NCBI GenBank assembly: GCA_963556145.1
Contig: OY744470.1
Span: forward strand, 3,410,001-3,474,000
Direction: 5' to 3'
DNA length: 64,000 nucleotides
DNA from: Hygrocybe punicea
Taxonomy: Eukaryota > Basidiomycota > Agaricomycetes > Agaricales > Hygrophoraceae
The first letter of the stretch is position 1. Each line of letters begins with the position of its first letter. The translations under genes and the position numbers were made by a program. The notes under the pieces are model-generated. The model was not told the origin of the DNA and searched no databases. It saw only the letters and a list, made by a program, of their open reading frames with translations. Positions 11,149 through 23,330 of this stretch are shown here, piece after piece.

Positions 11149-12025
11149 GCGAAGATCTGAGCGACTCTCAATCGGCAAGTCCACTTGTATCCATTGATAC
11201 CAATGCGTCCCCGTCTCACAACTGCCTGTTAGGTTCCATTGCTCTGCGCTTCTTCAAAGCTGCCCTTGAACCCCACCGGCCTGGCCCGGTTTCGCGTCAA
11301 CACCCAACTTCCAACACCCAACTTCCAACACCAACCACACTGCAATCTCGCATCTACCGTCTTTACTGTTGCCACTTCTCGCCTATCACCCCTACCCTCT
11401 CATGGACAAATACCTTCTTGGTTGCGGATCACCACGCTCCTTGTCTGACTTATCGTGTAGTCTATTCTCACAGGATACCGTTGTTATTCCCACAAATATT
11501 CTTGTTGTGGGAATAGAGAACCATACGTTATATACACAGCATGTATGGACTTCGTATATTATATCTGTTGTCAAAAGTATACTATCGTTCTCACCCGCCG
11601 CTTAATAACAGCGGTTTCGGAAATCCTTGTGTGAATAAATAATTCGTGCACAGCCTTTAGCCATTTTACGACAAGGATACCCTCGAAGAACTGCCACTAC
11701 ACCAGCACCAGACTATTCTCAGGCACATCTAATTGTAGTTTTCCCTCAATAAATCAACTAACACACGACCATTTGTCGTCAGTGACTTTGACACTTGCCT
11801 GACTTCACTTGAATTTCCATTTTTACTGAGTACCACCAGTCACATCAACCAGTTCAAGACTAAAGGAAGTGCAGCCTGAGTTTAAAATGAGCCACTCAAA
11901 GCTTTGAAGGTTTCATGTGAGGTCCAAGTAGAATGCTGCTAGTTAGGGCTAGGGTTTACAATGGAATCTGGTCAAAAAGTTTTCTCATACGGCGAGTCTG
12001 TGAGGCTGGTGGGGAAACGCAGCCC
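11149..12025. other. Intergenic: hairpin and a transposon-end-like repeat
   Basis: A perfect 11-bp stem (TATTCCCACAA / TTGTGGGAATA) sits at about 11488-11514. About 11768-11835 closely matches, in reverse complement, the sequence at about 28136-28196. No gene is supported. This stretch would contain the 3' end of the peptide gene and the CPA2 promoter. Confidence 0.5.
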
Positions 12026-15000
12026 ATGATGAACCTGGTGCGTTATCAGCTTACTTGTGTCCGCAGTATCCCTTCTCGCCAGCGTGCATTTCACTCCACA
12101 CCTCGTCGTTTTCTTCTTCCTTCACTCCGGTCGCAAGCAATCGCAAAGCCTGCCGTTGGATCGTACAATCCCAAAGATGACGAACACGTTCTCAACTCCC
12201 CCTCGGAACTTGCACGAAAGATCTCCGCAAAGGTTCTCCCTCATATTCCTCGCCCCGATGTGCGAAAAGTGGTCGTAGTCGGCAGCGGAGGTCTGAGCAT
12301 CGGTCAGGCCGGCGAATTCGACTACTCAGGCTCTCAGGCACTCAAGGCGCTTAGTGAAGAGGGTGTGGCGGCTGTACTCATCAATCCTAACATCGCTACA
12401 TGGCAGACATCGCACCAATTGGCGTCTGAGGTCTATTTTTTACCTATCACACCAGATTATGTTGCATACGTTCTGGAAAAGGAGCGCCCAGACGGCATTC
12501 TGCTTACATTTGGTGGCCAGAGTGCCTTGAATGTAGGCATTGCGCTCGACAAAATGGGTGTTCTTGCACGCTTGGGCGTCAAAGTCTTGGGCACGCCTAT
12601 CAGGACCCTCGAGATTTCAGAAGACAGGGAGCTGTTTGTAAATGCGCTCAAGGGTGCGTTTCATTAATATGATTTACCTCCTCTCATCTGAACTGATCTT
12701 ATCTTATCAGAAATCAACATCCCCGTTGCTCAATCAACTGCTGTGTCGTCTGTAAATGCGGCTCTCGAGGCTGCCGATGTCATTGGTTATCCGGTAATTC
12801 TTAGGGCTGCGTTCACCCTTGGAGGCTTGGGCTCTGGTTTTGCAAACAACCCTGATGAACTGCGCGATCTATCCGCCAAAGGGCTCAGTCTAAGTCCCCA
12901 AGTGCTTATCGAGCGAAGCATGAAAGGTTGGAAGGAATTGGAATATGAAGTCGTTCGTGATGCTGCCGATGTGGGTTCTGTCCTGTCCTATGCCTTGAGT
13001 TCTCTGCAATCATTACACCTCTAGAATACTATTATATGTTGCAACATGGAGAACTTCGACCCTCTTGGCACACATACTGGCGACTCCATCGTTGTTGCCC
13101 CCTCCCAGACGCTTCCTGACGATGAGTACCACATGCTGCGTAGCGCCGCTATCAAGGTCATTCGCCACCTCGGCGTCGTCGGTGAGTGCAACATCCAGTA
13201 TGCTCTCAATCCGACATCCAGAGAATACTGCGTCATCGAGGTCAACGCTCGGTAAGACATTTGCTTATTGCTCGACGTGCCACTGATCATCAGCTCTATT
13301 GAAATAGCCTAAGTAGATCCAGGTGTGTGTTCCCTCAACGTACTGGATGACCTTGTATCGTGTCCAAACTCGATTCTACAGCGCCCTGGCTTCCAAGGCT
13401 ACAGGTTACCCACTTGCATACACCGCAGCCAAAATTGCACTCGGACACACCCTTCCGGAACTCCCGAACGCTGTAACGAAGACTACCACGGCGTGCTTCG
13501 AGCCTTCACTCGATTACATCGTGACGAAGATCCCCAAATGGGATCTGGCCAAGTTTTCGTCGCAGGTGAACCGCGAAGTGGGTTCGTCAATGAAATCTGT
13601 CGGGGAGGTCATGGCAATTGGGCGGACGTTCGAGGAGAGCTTGCAAAAAGCCATACGACAGGTGGACCCGCGATGGAAAGGATTTGAAGCGTATGTTGAA
13701 CCGCAGGATCTGGACACGGCGTTGTCGAGGCCGACAGATATGAGGCTATTTGCCATTGCGCATGCAATGTATAACAAGAACTATACGGTGGACCAGCTAC
13801 ACGACTTGACTAAGATTGATAAGGTATGGTGCGCCTCCAGGCAACCGCTTCCTATTTAACATGTGAGATTTTTTCAGTGGTTCCTTTACAAAATCGACAA
13901 CATCGTTCAGACACACCACCGGCTCAAGGCTGCCGGCTCCATCGACAATATTGATCACGGGCTGATGCAACACGCGAAGCGCATGGGTTTTTCAGATTCC
14001 CAAATTGCCGATCTCGTCTCTTCCACCGAAGACATCGTTCGTGCGAATCGTAAGAACATCGGGATTACGCCCTTCGTTAAGCGTATCGACACGCTTGCCG
14101 CTGAGTACCCCGCACACACCAACTACCTCTACACAACTTACAATGCCTCTGAGCATGACGTCGAGTTTGATGAGCACGGGACAATTGTACTTGGGAGTGG
14201 CGTGTACCGCATCGGCAGCAGTGTCGAGTTTGACTGGTGTGCGGTGACGTGTGCGCGCAAGCTGCGGGACATGGGCACGAGGACGATCATGATCAACTAC
14301 AACCCAGAGACAGTGTCGACTGACTTCGACGAGGCGGATCGGCTGTATTTCGAGGAGCTCGGTTTTGAACGCGTTATGGACATATACGAGCTGGAACAAG
14401 CGAAGGGCGTTATTGTCAGCATGGGAGGTACGTTCCGCCACTGCGGACGCCTGTTGATATTCAATCGAACTCAGTGATTTATTTATTTCATTTCTTGGTT
14501 CCAAAGGTCAACTCCCGCAGAATATCGCACTTCGATTAAAGGAAACTGGCGTAAATGTTCTCGGCACAGACCCCGGCAAGATCGACACCGCTGAAGATCG
14601 TCACAAATTCTCATCGGTGCTTGATAGCATTGGCGTTGACCAGCCTGATTGGGCCGAGTTGACGACGTTGGATGGTGCCAAAACATTCGCACGGAAAGTT
14701 AAGTGAGTCTCTGGGTTGATTTCACCCAAAGGCCTCCAGATTAATTATTGTCATATGTGACCGGTAGATACCCTGTCCTCATCCGTCCTTCGTACGTGCT
14801 CTCTGGTGCCGCCATGAACGTCGTATTCGAAGAATCAGCTCTGGAGTACAACTTGTCTGCAGCGGCATCCGTATCTCCTCTGCACCCTGTCGTCATCACC
14901 AAGTTCATTGAAAACGCGCAAGAAATCGACGTCGACGCCGTTGCCCATCAGGGAAAGCTTCTGGTTCACGCTGTCTCCGAGCATGTGGAGAATGCCGGTG

Positions 15001-16060
15001 TTCATTCTGGAGACGCCACACTGGTGCTCCCGCCGTTCTCACTAGACCCTGAGGACATGACACGCCTCAAGGTAATCGCAGAAAAGGTAGCTGCAGCATT
15101 CGAAATATCTGGGCCCTTCAATATGCAGATCATCCGGAAACCCGCCGAGAGTGCAGGTGAAGAAGCCCAGCTGAAGGTTATCGAGTGCAATCTACGGGCG
15201 TCAAGGTCTTTCCCCTTCGTATCGAAGGTTCTTGGCCATAACTTTATCGACACCGCGACAGCTGCCATTGTTGGGCAAGATGTCCCAGAGCCCACAGATA
15301 TCATGCAAGCAAAACGAGATTACGTGTCAATCAAGGTCGCTCAGTTCTCGTGGACTCGTTTGGCCGGTGCTGATCCGTTCTTGGGTGTGGGTGAGCCATC
15401 GACGTTTCTGCGCTTACTACTTCCCCTCCAACATTGACCCCAAATCGTAGAAATGGCCAGCACGGGAGAGGTGGCTAGTTTTGGCAAAAATCTACACGAA
15501 GCGTACTGGGCATCACTTCAGAGCACGACTGGCTTCAAACTCCCTCGCGATGGTTCAGGAGTTCTTCTTGGAGGTGACATCTCTAAACCAGAGATGCGCA
15601 CTATTGCAAAAGGTCTAGTTGATCTGGGGTTCAAACTCTTCTGTTCCTCCGCCGTCCTTGAGGAATTCCTGAATGGGATCCCGTATGTCACGGCGAAGCG
15701 CATATTTTTCCCTACGAAAGATAAACGGAAGCTTCGCATGGTGTTTGACGAGTTCGACATACAATGTGTCATCAATCTCGCCAAATCACGGGGAGTCGAT
15801 TTCACTGATGAAGACTACGTGGCTCGCAGGTGTGTCTAGTGTTACCTGCAATGTTGCCTATGATATGTTTCGTCTGATCTGAATTTGCTAGAAATGCTGT
15901 GGACTTTGGATTGCCGTTGCTCAACCATGCTCGAACTGCTCAACTGTTTGTTGAGAGTTTGGCAAAGAAAATACCTCAAGGCGGCCTCAAGCCATACTCG
16001 GAGGGTCATATTCCTTCGGAGGTCCGTTCATGGCGTGAATTTGTGGGGAAGCGAGCGTAA
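12026..16060 (+). CDS. CPA2: Carbamoyl-phosphate synthase, arginine-specific, large chain
   Basis: It makes carbamoyl phosphate from bicarbonate, ATP and glutamine-derived ammonia for arginine synthesis. The ten exons are 12026-12653, 12711-12970, 13025-13251, 13308-13322, 13382-13823, 13878-14427, 14507-14702, 14768-15390, 15451-15829 and 15892-16060. They join in frame to 1162 aa, the normal fungal size. Residues 1-35 are basic, Ser/Arg-rich and acid-free, a likely mitochondrial presequence; an upstream in-frame ATG at 11933 is less likely the start. The first half shows [44 protein letters not shown] and [18 protein letters not shown]; the second has the matching [25 protein letters not shown] and FVSKVLGHN, then the C-terminal MGS-like domain. 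Exon 4 is only 15 nt. It converges with the flavoenzyme gene, stops 132 bp apart. Confidence 0.95.
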
Positions 16061-16192
16061 GTGAAAAAATAACGAGGAACAACAAAATAACTGCTATCGT
16101 GCGGGGACCGGGGACGACCGTTCCCGTGATTTCAAATGTGGACGTATGACTGGGACAAATAAATTTGATTCAAGTGTCAATTCATCGATAGG

Positions 16193-17812
16193 TCAGAGAT
16201 CCTTGGGTGAACATAGTTGCTTGGCATCAAGTTCTTTGGCTTTGTCACGAGAGCGTGAGGAATCAAGGCATTCATGCTGGCGCCCAACAGCAAACTTCAT
16301 CACCAGGGATGCATCTAATGTACCATATAAAGCCTCAACCACTAGGCGTCCAATGAGGGGCAAGAACTGTGTGACACAACACACTCAGTTTTTGATATTG
16401 GCAGTGACAAGTCATAGATGGACCTTGTAGGCGTGGCCACTTCCGCCCGTGGCCAGCATCAAAGAAGGGTCACGTTGGTGAAAGCCGATCACCCAATCAC
16501 CATCCGGCGAGTCCGTGTACCTACGAGCATTCGTTAGTTTACGGCATTTGGCGGAAGGAAGTCCCTACCAGCACAGTCGAGTGGCAAAGAAGGGCTTCTG
16601 GACAAGATCCGGGTAGACTTTCCGAAGGAGACGTCGGAAGGCGTGTGCCCCATCCGTTGGGATGCGCAATCCGTCTTCACCATGTGATGTCACGGTTCTT
16701 GGGGTTGATATTTGTACTCCTGACACTGGGTAGTGGGTATAACCGGGGGCATGAATGGCGAACTTTATAATGTTGTGTTTATTCGGCTAGATCCCACCAG
16801 ATTGTGAATGAATGCAATCCGTTGGTAGATAGAATGGCTGGACCGCACTGGAAAAATGTAAAATCCAGATCCGCCTAAGTCAAGAACAACAGGACAATTT
16901 CGATAAAGAGCGGCTTCTTCCTCACTGAGTTGGATCATCGCAATGCATTGACTTGCATGGCGTCAGATGTCTACATGAGAATAATTCATCATAACTGGGA
17001 CGCACCCCGTTGCGAGGCACTGTCCCTGCAACTGTAGCTCGGGGAAAGTAGACGCAGTCCAAGACCCAGTAGCGAGAACGACCACATCCGCACAATAGAT
17101 GGTCCCATCCGTGCATTTCACGCCTGATGTCTTCCCATCTGTTCGAATCAGCTTTTCCGCAGCCTTACCAGCATCTATCCGCCCTCCCAGCGCTAAAACC
17201 TTGGACATCATGATGAGGATGGCCTGAGATGCATTCACCCAGCCGCCGTCGCGATTCAGATATCCAGCCGAATTGGAGAAGGACCCGAGTGGGACCTGGG
17301 GAGGAAATACCCCCCGGATGGCCTCCCCGCTATCCAACGTCTCGAGCCTTGCTCCGAACGCCATGTCGTTGCCGTAGGAGTCGTTGACATACTCTGCATC
17401 GACATAACCCATGACAAGGACTCCGGATCTTTTTCCATAGGTAAGAACACAAAGTCGCGCCAACCGAATGAATACTCGGCAGATGGTCATGTTGCGCACT
17501 CATGATAAGAATCACTCCATTCTTCTTCGTCTTTCCATAGTTGGATGGCTTCGTGGGCTAGTTTCGCGTAGAATTCGTCGTCGTATGAGGTACGGACGAC
17601 TGTTGGCCCCGACACGATCAAAAATGGGCAAGATGAAACATAAAAAGGTTACCCTTGTTTAGATCATTGCTTGCTGCATCTGGTGCTGGCAGGATCGAAG
17701 ATCGGTCAATAACAGTGACTTTTGTCAAGCCTCTCTTGAGCAGATGGTAAGCCGTTGACAGTCCGAAACATCCCGCGCCCACTATGAGTACACTTTCATA
17801 CAGGGCAGTCAT
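16193..17812 (-). CDS. FAD-dependent fructosyl-amino-acid / sarcosine-type oxidase
   Basis: It is predicted to oxidise the C-N bond of N-substituted amino acids (Amadori products or sarcosine-like substrates), giving H2O2. Exons in coding order are 17653-17812, 17500-17599, 17006-17428, 16849-16951, 16570-16786 (or 16569, within a base), 16424-16520 and 16193-16366. All phases agree and give about 424 aa. The Rossmann motif GAGCFG is at residues 12-17, then VTVIDRSSILPAPDAASNDL, which is typical of the amadoriase group. Later come ATGSWTA, the FYIFP and HAPGYTHYP blocks, LCWYTDSPDGDW and MLATGGSGHAYKFLPVIG, the C-terminal FAD signature of DAO-family enzymes. It ends PKDL, so a clear peroxisomal SKL-type signal is absent. 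Substrate cannot be told from sequence. Its start is 257 bp from the stop of PAL on the same strand. Confidence 0.88.
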
Positions 17813-18068
17813 CAGGGTCACTTCCAAGTTCACCGCTGCCCAGTGCCGCGGCGCAAGAGTTTATTTGCGTTGGAACATGAAATATTATAAGTAGCGGTTC
17901 GCAGCAGTCCGAACAGCATGCTTTGGCTCTAATGTAATATGAATGTCCGTGTTATTTCTATGAACAGGTGCAGGTGCGGAGCAAAGTCCACGAATAAAGT
18001 TAATGCCAGATGAGAGGTATACATGGTCACGAAAACAGCACAACAATGCAGGAGACGAAGACAACATT

Positions 18069-20785
18069 TCAAGGAAACAGGTCGACGATGATGGATTGCA
18101 TTTTGCCATCTCGGATGGACTAAAGAGAAATAAATTAGTTATACACGAACCACGCGAACGAAAAGGGCAGATCATTACCTCGTGAATGAGCGAGACACTT
18201 TGGCCAACGGTCACATTATCCGGCCGGAGACTATGCACGAACTTGTTGTAGTTCTCCATACCATGCATTTTCACACCTAGCGTCAGACGGACAAACTCGT
18301 ACACGGGCTTTGTCTTGTCGAGATACACACTCGCAGGGGCGCTCCCCCTTGCACCTGACAAGTAGTCGACCCTGAGTCGATCGAAGAGAGCCACGGAACG
18401 AGAAGCAACGGTGGCCCGGAAGGTAGGGATACTGGTGAGAGCGACACCCGCGGAGGCAAGGTCCGTGAAACCTGGACCAGTAAAGAAGTCCAGGAGGACG
18501 ACCGTGCTCGAGGCGGCGATATTTTCCATCCTGTTGGCGGCATCGAGTGTGCTGGTCGCCTCGAAAGCGTCTTGCATAGCCTGGGTGACGTTGGAGGTGA
18601 CGATGCCAAGCTCCGCCTTGGAAAGGGTGGCACCAAATGTGTGTTCGAGTTCTTCACAGGCAATCTGGTTCAGACCGACAATGAACTCCGCTTGTAGAGC
18701 TCGAAGATCCAGGGCTAAAGTCCAAGGAGGTGCTCAATGACTAGAACCAATCTCAGTGAAAACAAATGGGCCATACCTTGACAAAGGACATAAATATACG
18801 AAGCTGTGAGCATTGTCAAGACTTCTAATGAGTTGATCGTCGCCCTGGCGGATATCAAAGCCAGGGAACTGTACACACACAAACAAATGGGTCAATGAAA
18901 TTGGAACCAAACATGTGCCAATGAAGCTCACTTGATAGCTTGATTGTGCATTTCCGCGGATTGAATGTGCGTCGAAACAGGATTGGCCAAATAGCCAAGC
19001 TCTGACACGTACGCGGCAGTTGCAATGTCAATACCCTTGGCGTGATAATTCAGCGAGGGATCCGTTGCGGCAACGGAAGGAGGCAAGCCACGGTTCATAG
19101 TCGGGTTGAGGAGCTCGGTACACTGAGAGAAGAGCAACTTGCCAATGTGGTGCAAGGCAAGACGAGTTTTTTCCATCGCATTTGTGACTGCCATAGCTTG
19201 GAAGTTCCCGCCATTATGGATTTCGCCAGTTTCACCGTTGACCAGCGGATTGTCGGTGGCTGAAAAAAAAGGTATAATGTTTTCCTGGATTAGCAACAAG
19301 TGCACAGGAAGGAGTTATAAATGCATACTTGAGTTGCATTCCAGCGTAACACTGGCGAGGGCCGAAAGAATGTCTTCAATCTGCGGGCCCAAGAATTGGG
19401 GAGCGGTTCGTAATGGGTAACGATCTTGGCGCAATATTCCTTGGTCCTCCTCTATGTGGACGTTTTGTGCTGGAGGTTGTGCAAACTTGCTACCTTCCAA
19501 AAGATTCCAGATGATACGAGCAGACTCGATCTTTTGAACAACAACAAGATCAAAAAATGTTACCGTGTGGAATTATTCAAAAAAGTGGTTACCTGGCCAG
19601 GGTGGGGACGAGCAACATCATGGATGAAGTGGTTGAAAGAGCCGCGAGCCCCTAGCATTGCTTCCGTTCCCATAGCAGTGCAGACCTGAGCGAGGAGTGT
19701 CAAGTGTACAGCATCGTTCAGAGCTAGAGCTGCAACGGATGCCGCGAACGCCGTTCCGTTAAGAATACCCAGATGTTCCTTGGACTGTAGGGGAATGGGA
19801 TCGATGCCGTGCGCCGCCAGTGCCTTGTTCGCGGAGACCACCTGACGTGCTCCGAATGCGGAAGGGCCGTCAAACACTTTGATGGAAGGGTTACCTATCA
19901 GAGTGCCCGCTACGTACGAGAGGCAAGATAAATCTGAAAAAAAAGGGGGAATTAAATATATAATTCAGCGGATATTTTCAGGGAGGCCTACCTCCGGAAG
20001 CAGTGATGCTACCACGTAGAGGGACCAAAGGAGTAATGTTTGCGTGGAGGAGATCAGACATTTTCTCGATCAGCTCCCACCGCACACCGGAGTGGCCGCG
20101 GATAAGCGAGTTCATGCGAATAAGAATTGCGCCTCGGACCCATGACTCTGGCATGCTTGTCGAGCAGAGGGGGTCGAGCAGAGGCAGGACCTCCAGGGCT
20201 TCCGTTGTCGAAGAAGGGAGAACGCCGTTATGCAGGAGTTGGAGAAGAGCACTGCCAAGTGCCAAGGTATCATCCGTACGAGTATCGGCTGTTGCCAAAA
20301 AAACGGTCAGTTTTATGAAATAATGACGAAATAAACACTTGAAAAAGAAACTTACCACTTCCGCCGAAGCCGGTACTGACACCGTAAATGCTTGTACCCG
20401 CCTTCACTTTGTCTGTGACGACATTTCGACTTCTCGAAACGCGTCCTTTGGTTTCTGAAGAATGGTCTAATTGGACCGAAGCGGAGTACCGTGCGACAGC
20501 CGTAACAGCTGGGATGGAAAGTGTGTGACCGTCAACGGTAACAGATTTTCCGTGTCTTATAGCACATCAGCAGCGTGACCTGCGCAGGCGTCGAGGAAGC
20601 AATACACACTCGTAGGTTTTCAGTTCTCTGAAGTCGGCAATGAACTGGCCAAGCATTGCGGTGCTCGCTGGGGGCGCATTCGTTGCAGCATGGCGCTCTC
20701 TGCCACGGTTGGTGACTCCACGCAGCTTGGAGTTCTTGCAAGGTTTGGTGGTGGAGACACGACAGTCGGAAGAAATAATGGCCAT
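18069..20785 (-). CDS. PAL: Phenylalanine ammonia-lyase (MIO-type aromatic ammonia-lyase)
   Basis: It removes ammonia from L-phenylalanine to give trans-cinnamate. The nine exons are 20610-20785, 20356-20555, 19992-20288, 19593-19933, 19329-19530, 18932-19259, 18777-18868, 18179-18714 and 18069-18119. They join to 740 aa, the usual fungal length. The MIO cofactor triad is Ala222-Ser223-Gly224 in [14 protein letters not shown]. The catalytic tyrosine loop [23 protein letters not shown] and the TDNPLVNGE block are present, and the C-terminus [15 protein letters not shown] is of family type. The usual Pro in GDLSPLSY is Cys, and the substrate-selectivity pair (HQ in Rhodotorula, FL in plants) aligns with Leu-Leu, so tyrosine or other substrates cannot be excluded. 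The gene diverges from FCF1 across 1.07 kb. Confidence 0.95.
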
Positions 20786-21852
20786 GAGTGGGATTGCTGG
20801 ATTGGAGTCAGAGTTGGAGCCTGAGTCAGGGTTGTTCGGATGACAGGAAAGAGAAATCGACGGCAGCTTATATACGTGGCCGGTGACGCTGGTCCCACTA
20901 CTGCCCGTAGGAAGACCGTGCCATCTTGTTTTGACCAGGAGGAGATCTTGGGTCTACATCTTTTGCCGGATCCGTCAAGGTAGTTTCAGATAGATGGTCA
21001 CACAGAAGTACTGTGACCATCGCAACGTGCAACGTGTGCTTGTGCAGTCTACACTTCTTTCTCCTCCTCGAGACACCCATGACCAGAGCACATGAACAAT
21101 TGAGAATACCCAGACGATATATTCTGTGAATTTTGTGGACGGAAAGGCTCGAGATTCTCTGAAATTTACGTTGTGGCGGAGGTCACACCTCGAAGCCCAA
21201 ACGGGGGCTGCATCGGTAATAAGCTGTGCCTGCAAAGTGAGTCAAAGTCAGAGAAACCGTGGCAGTTCTTGCCTTATTCTGTTACAGTTCGAGGCCTTTG
21301 ATAGGCACGGCTCACTAAGCTTTATCTCTGCTTGTTTCACGGACGAAGGACGACAGTGTACTGCCTTCATCGTCCAACATGACTCCGCAGCCTCGGCGAG
21401 GTCTATCCTTATTCTCTGTGCGTCAAGGTGTCGGCAGGACAAACCCCCCGAGCGACCGAGCGTTTACCGGTTTACCAGTAGGCGGGAACAAGTCACCCGC
21501 ACAATACCGCTTGCTGTTGAAACGCTCAAATGTTCAAGTTCTACACTGGAAAACCCGGGAAAAACCAAATGTTTCCCCGGGTCTTCTGGAATTCTTCAAT
21601 CACTGGTGGGTCTCAATTGAAGGCGATTACTTGTCAAGAAGTCTCGAGAGCATCCACATCATGGATATCAGGTGCCTGCCAATCGGCGAGGCGCCACCTT
21701 GTGTCAGCTGTATCGCATGAAAGCGCAGTGATGTGTAGTGGGGGATGTAGTCTGTATCTACGAGTAACTTGAGCTTGAAAACGTTCAAAATTTTGAATGC
21801 GTACTTGCCAAACACGGACATTGTTCACATCAAACCGAATCGTAGAATATTA
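20786..21852. other. Divergent PAL-FCF1 intergenic region
   Basis: There is no supported gene. Open frames on both strands (for example plus 21126-21620) have no domain and no splice support. It should hold the promoters of both flanking genes; I could not pick out specific operators. Confidence 0.5.
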
Positions 21853-22739
21853 ATGGTAGGCACACCTTTAAAACCGTTCGAGAATACGCTCTCAGCCCTC
21901 TTCATCCAAAGGGAAAGGCGAAAAAGACAAGAAAATTCGCAGCCGTCAAACGACTTCTTAATCCGAACGATGTGCGATTGTCAGTTCATATTCTACACAT
22001 TTGCTACAAGTGATTGTTCTAAACGACGTGAATAGGAAGGAAAACCAGCTGAAGCAGAAAAAAAAAGAGGAAGAGGACAAGGCTAAAGCTGTACGCAGAG
22101 TGTACGGGTTCCTTTCAGCTCAGTTGCTTTCCGCTCCTCACAGTGTTGCACGCCAGACCGCAAATCGCGTCTTCCTTGTTCCTGGCACACAACACAGCCC
22201 TTGTCCCGCCATACCGTGTTCTCATTGACACCAATTTCATCAATTTCAGTCTGCAAAATAAGCTGGAGCTGGTGAGCGGTATGATGGACTGTCTGTATGC
22301 GAAATGTGAGCCGTGCACTTGACCCCCACCCCCACCCGCATGCCTCAAAATTCTGTCTGACTGTGCTAGGCATTCCTTGCGTGACGGACTGCGTCATGGC
22401 TGAATTAGAGAAATTGGGTCATCGATATCGCGTAGCCCTTCGGTACGTCCACACCATGTTCCGCTTTCCTCGCCCGGCTCATGAGCTTTTCCGATGTCTC
22501 GCCTCGCTCGCAGGGTAGCTCGGGACCCACGCTTTGAGCGACTGCGATGTTCTCATACAGGCACGTACGCCGATGACTGTCTCATCCAACGAGTCACAGC
22601 ACACAAATGTTACATCGTCGCAACGTGCGACCGAGAACTACGGCGAAGGGTACGCCAGATCCCAGGAGTGCCCCTCATGTACATCGTTCGAAGAAGATAC
22701 GCCATTGAACGTCTACCGGATCAAGGGGCACCGACTTAG
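21853..22739 (+). CDS. FCF1: rRNA-processing PIN-domain endonuclease Fcf1/Utp24
   Basis: It is a nucleolar small-subunit processome protein that cuts pre-rRNA at early sites. Exons are 21853-21855, 21912-21979, 22036-22101, 22157-22305, 22370-22442 and 22514-22739, giving 194 aa (yeast is 189). The first exon is the ATG alone; the next begins [14 protein letters not shown], the invariant Fcf1 N-terminus, and no other nearby ATG restores it. A Lys/Glu-rich helix follows, then PIN motifs with the acidic metal-binding residues in [28 protein letters not shown] and [12 protein letters not shown], ending [19 protein letters not shown]. All phases match. It is a housekeeping gene, likely essential. 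Confidence 0.92.
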
Positions 22740-23330
22740 TTGTAACATTGCATGGTTGGCCTTGGTGCTGTATGACCGGTGTAGCCGTTTCATGCAGTGG
22801 TTGCCTTTTCATGACGCCAATGTCAAATCACCACTTTGTAAAGCCTAGCGAAACGTTTGAGCTTCGCAGTTAGATGGACCGATAAATTAACCAGCCGTGG
22901 CTGTGTCCAAGCCTGGAGCTTGTTATTATTAATAATGGAGCAAAGCGGTTTCCGAAGGAGTCGCAATGCCGCAGCTGCAGCTTCTCCCACACGAGTCAAC
23001 TGAAAGTTTCACTGGAAGTGACAAGGGAATAGTCCCAGTCATTGACAGGACAGGCCTTTGACATGACTTTATTCGACGTGGTTGTTGGACGGAGGGTGTG
23101 CAGGCCCGCTTGAAAGTACGTATTATGGTAAGAGGATAGCTTGATTGAATACTCAATATTGGGTCACTCCGGGTACAGCAACGTTGCCAGTTGATGATAA
23201 AGACGAGAAGGTTACAGGGTAACGGTGTAAGGGCGAACGTTTACAAGTCAACATCGGGCGGACGTGTCCGATTAGTTTCAGCGTCGTCACGTGCTTGGGC
23301 GTTCGAGTTGAACTCGTTTACTCTTTCAAA
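22740..23330. other. Intergenic region between FCF1 and the DUF1917 gene
   Basis: About 590 bp with no supported gene. The last 60 bp before 23331 form the likely leader of the DUF1917 gene. Confidence 0.5.
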
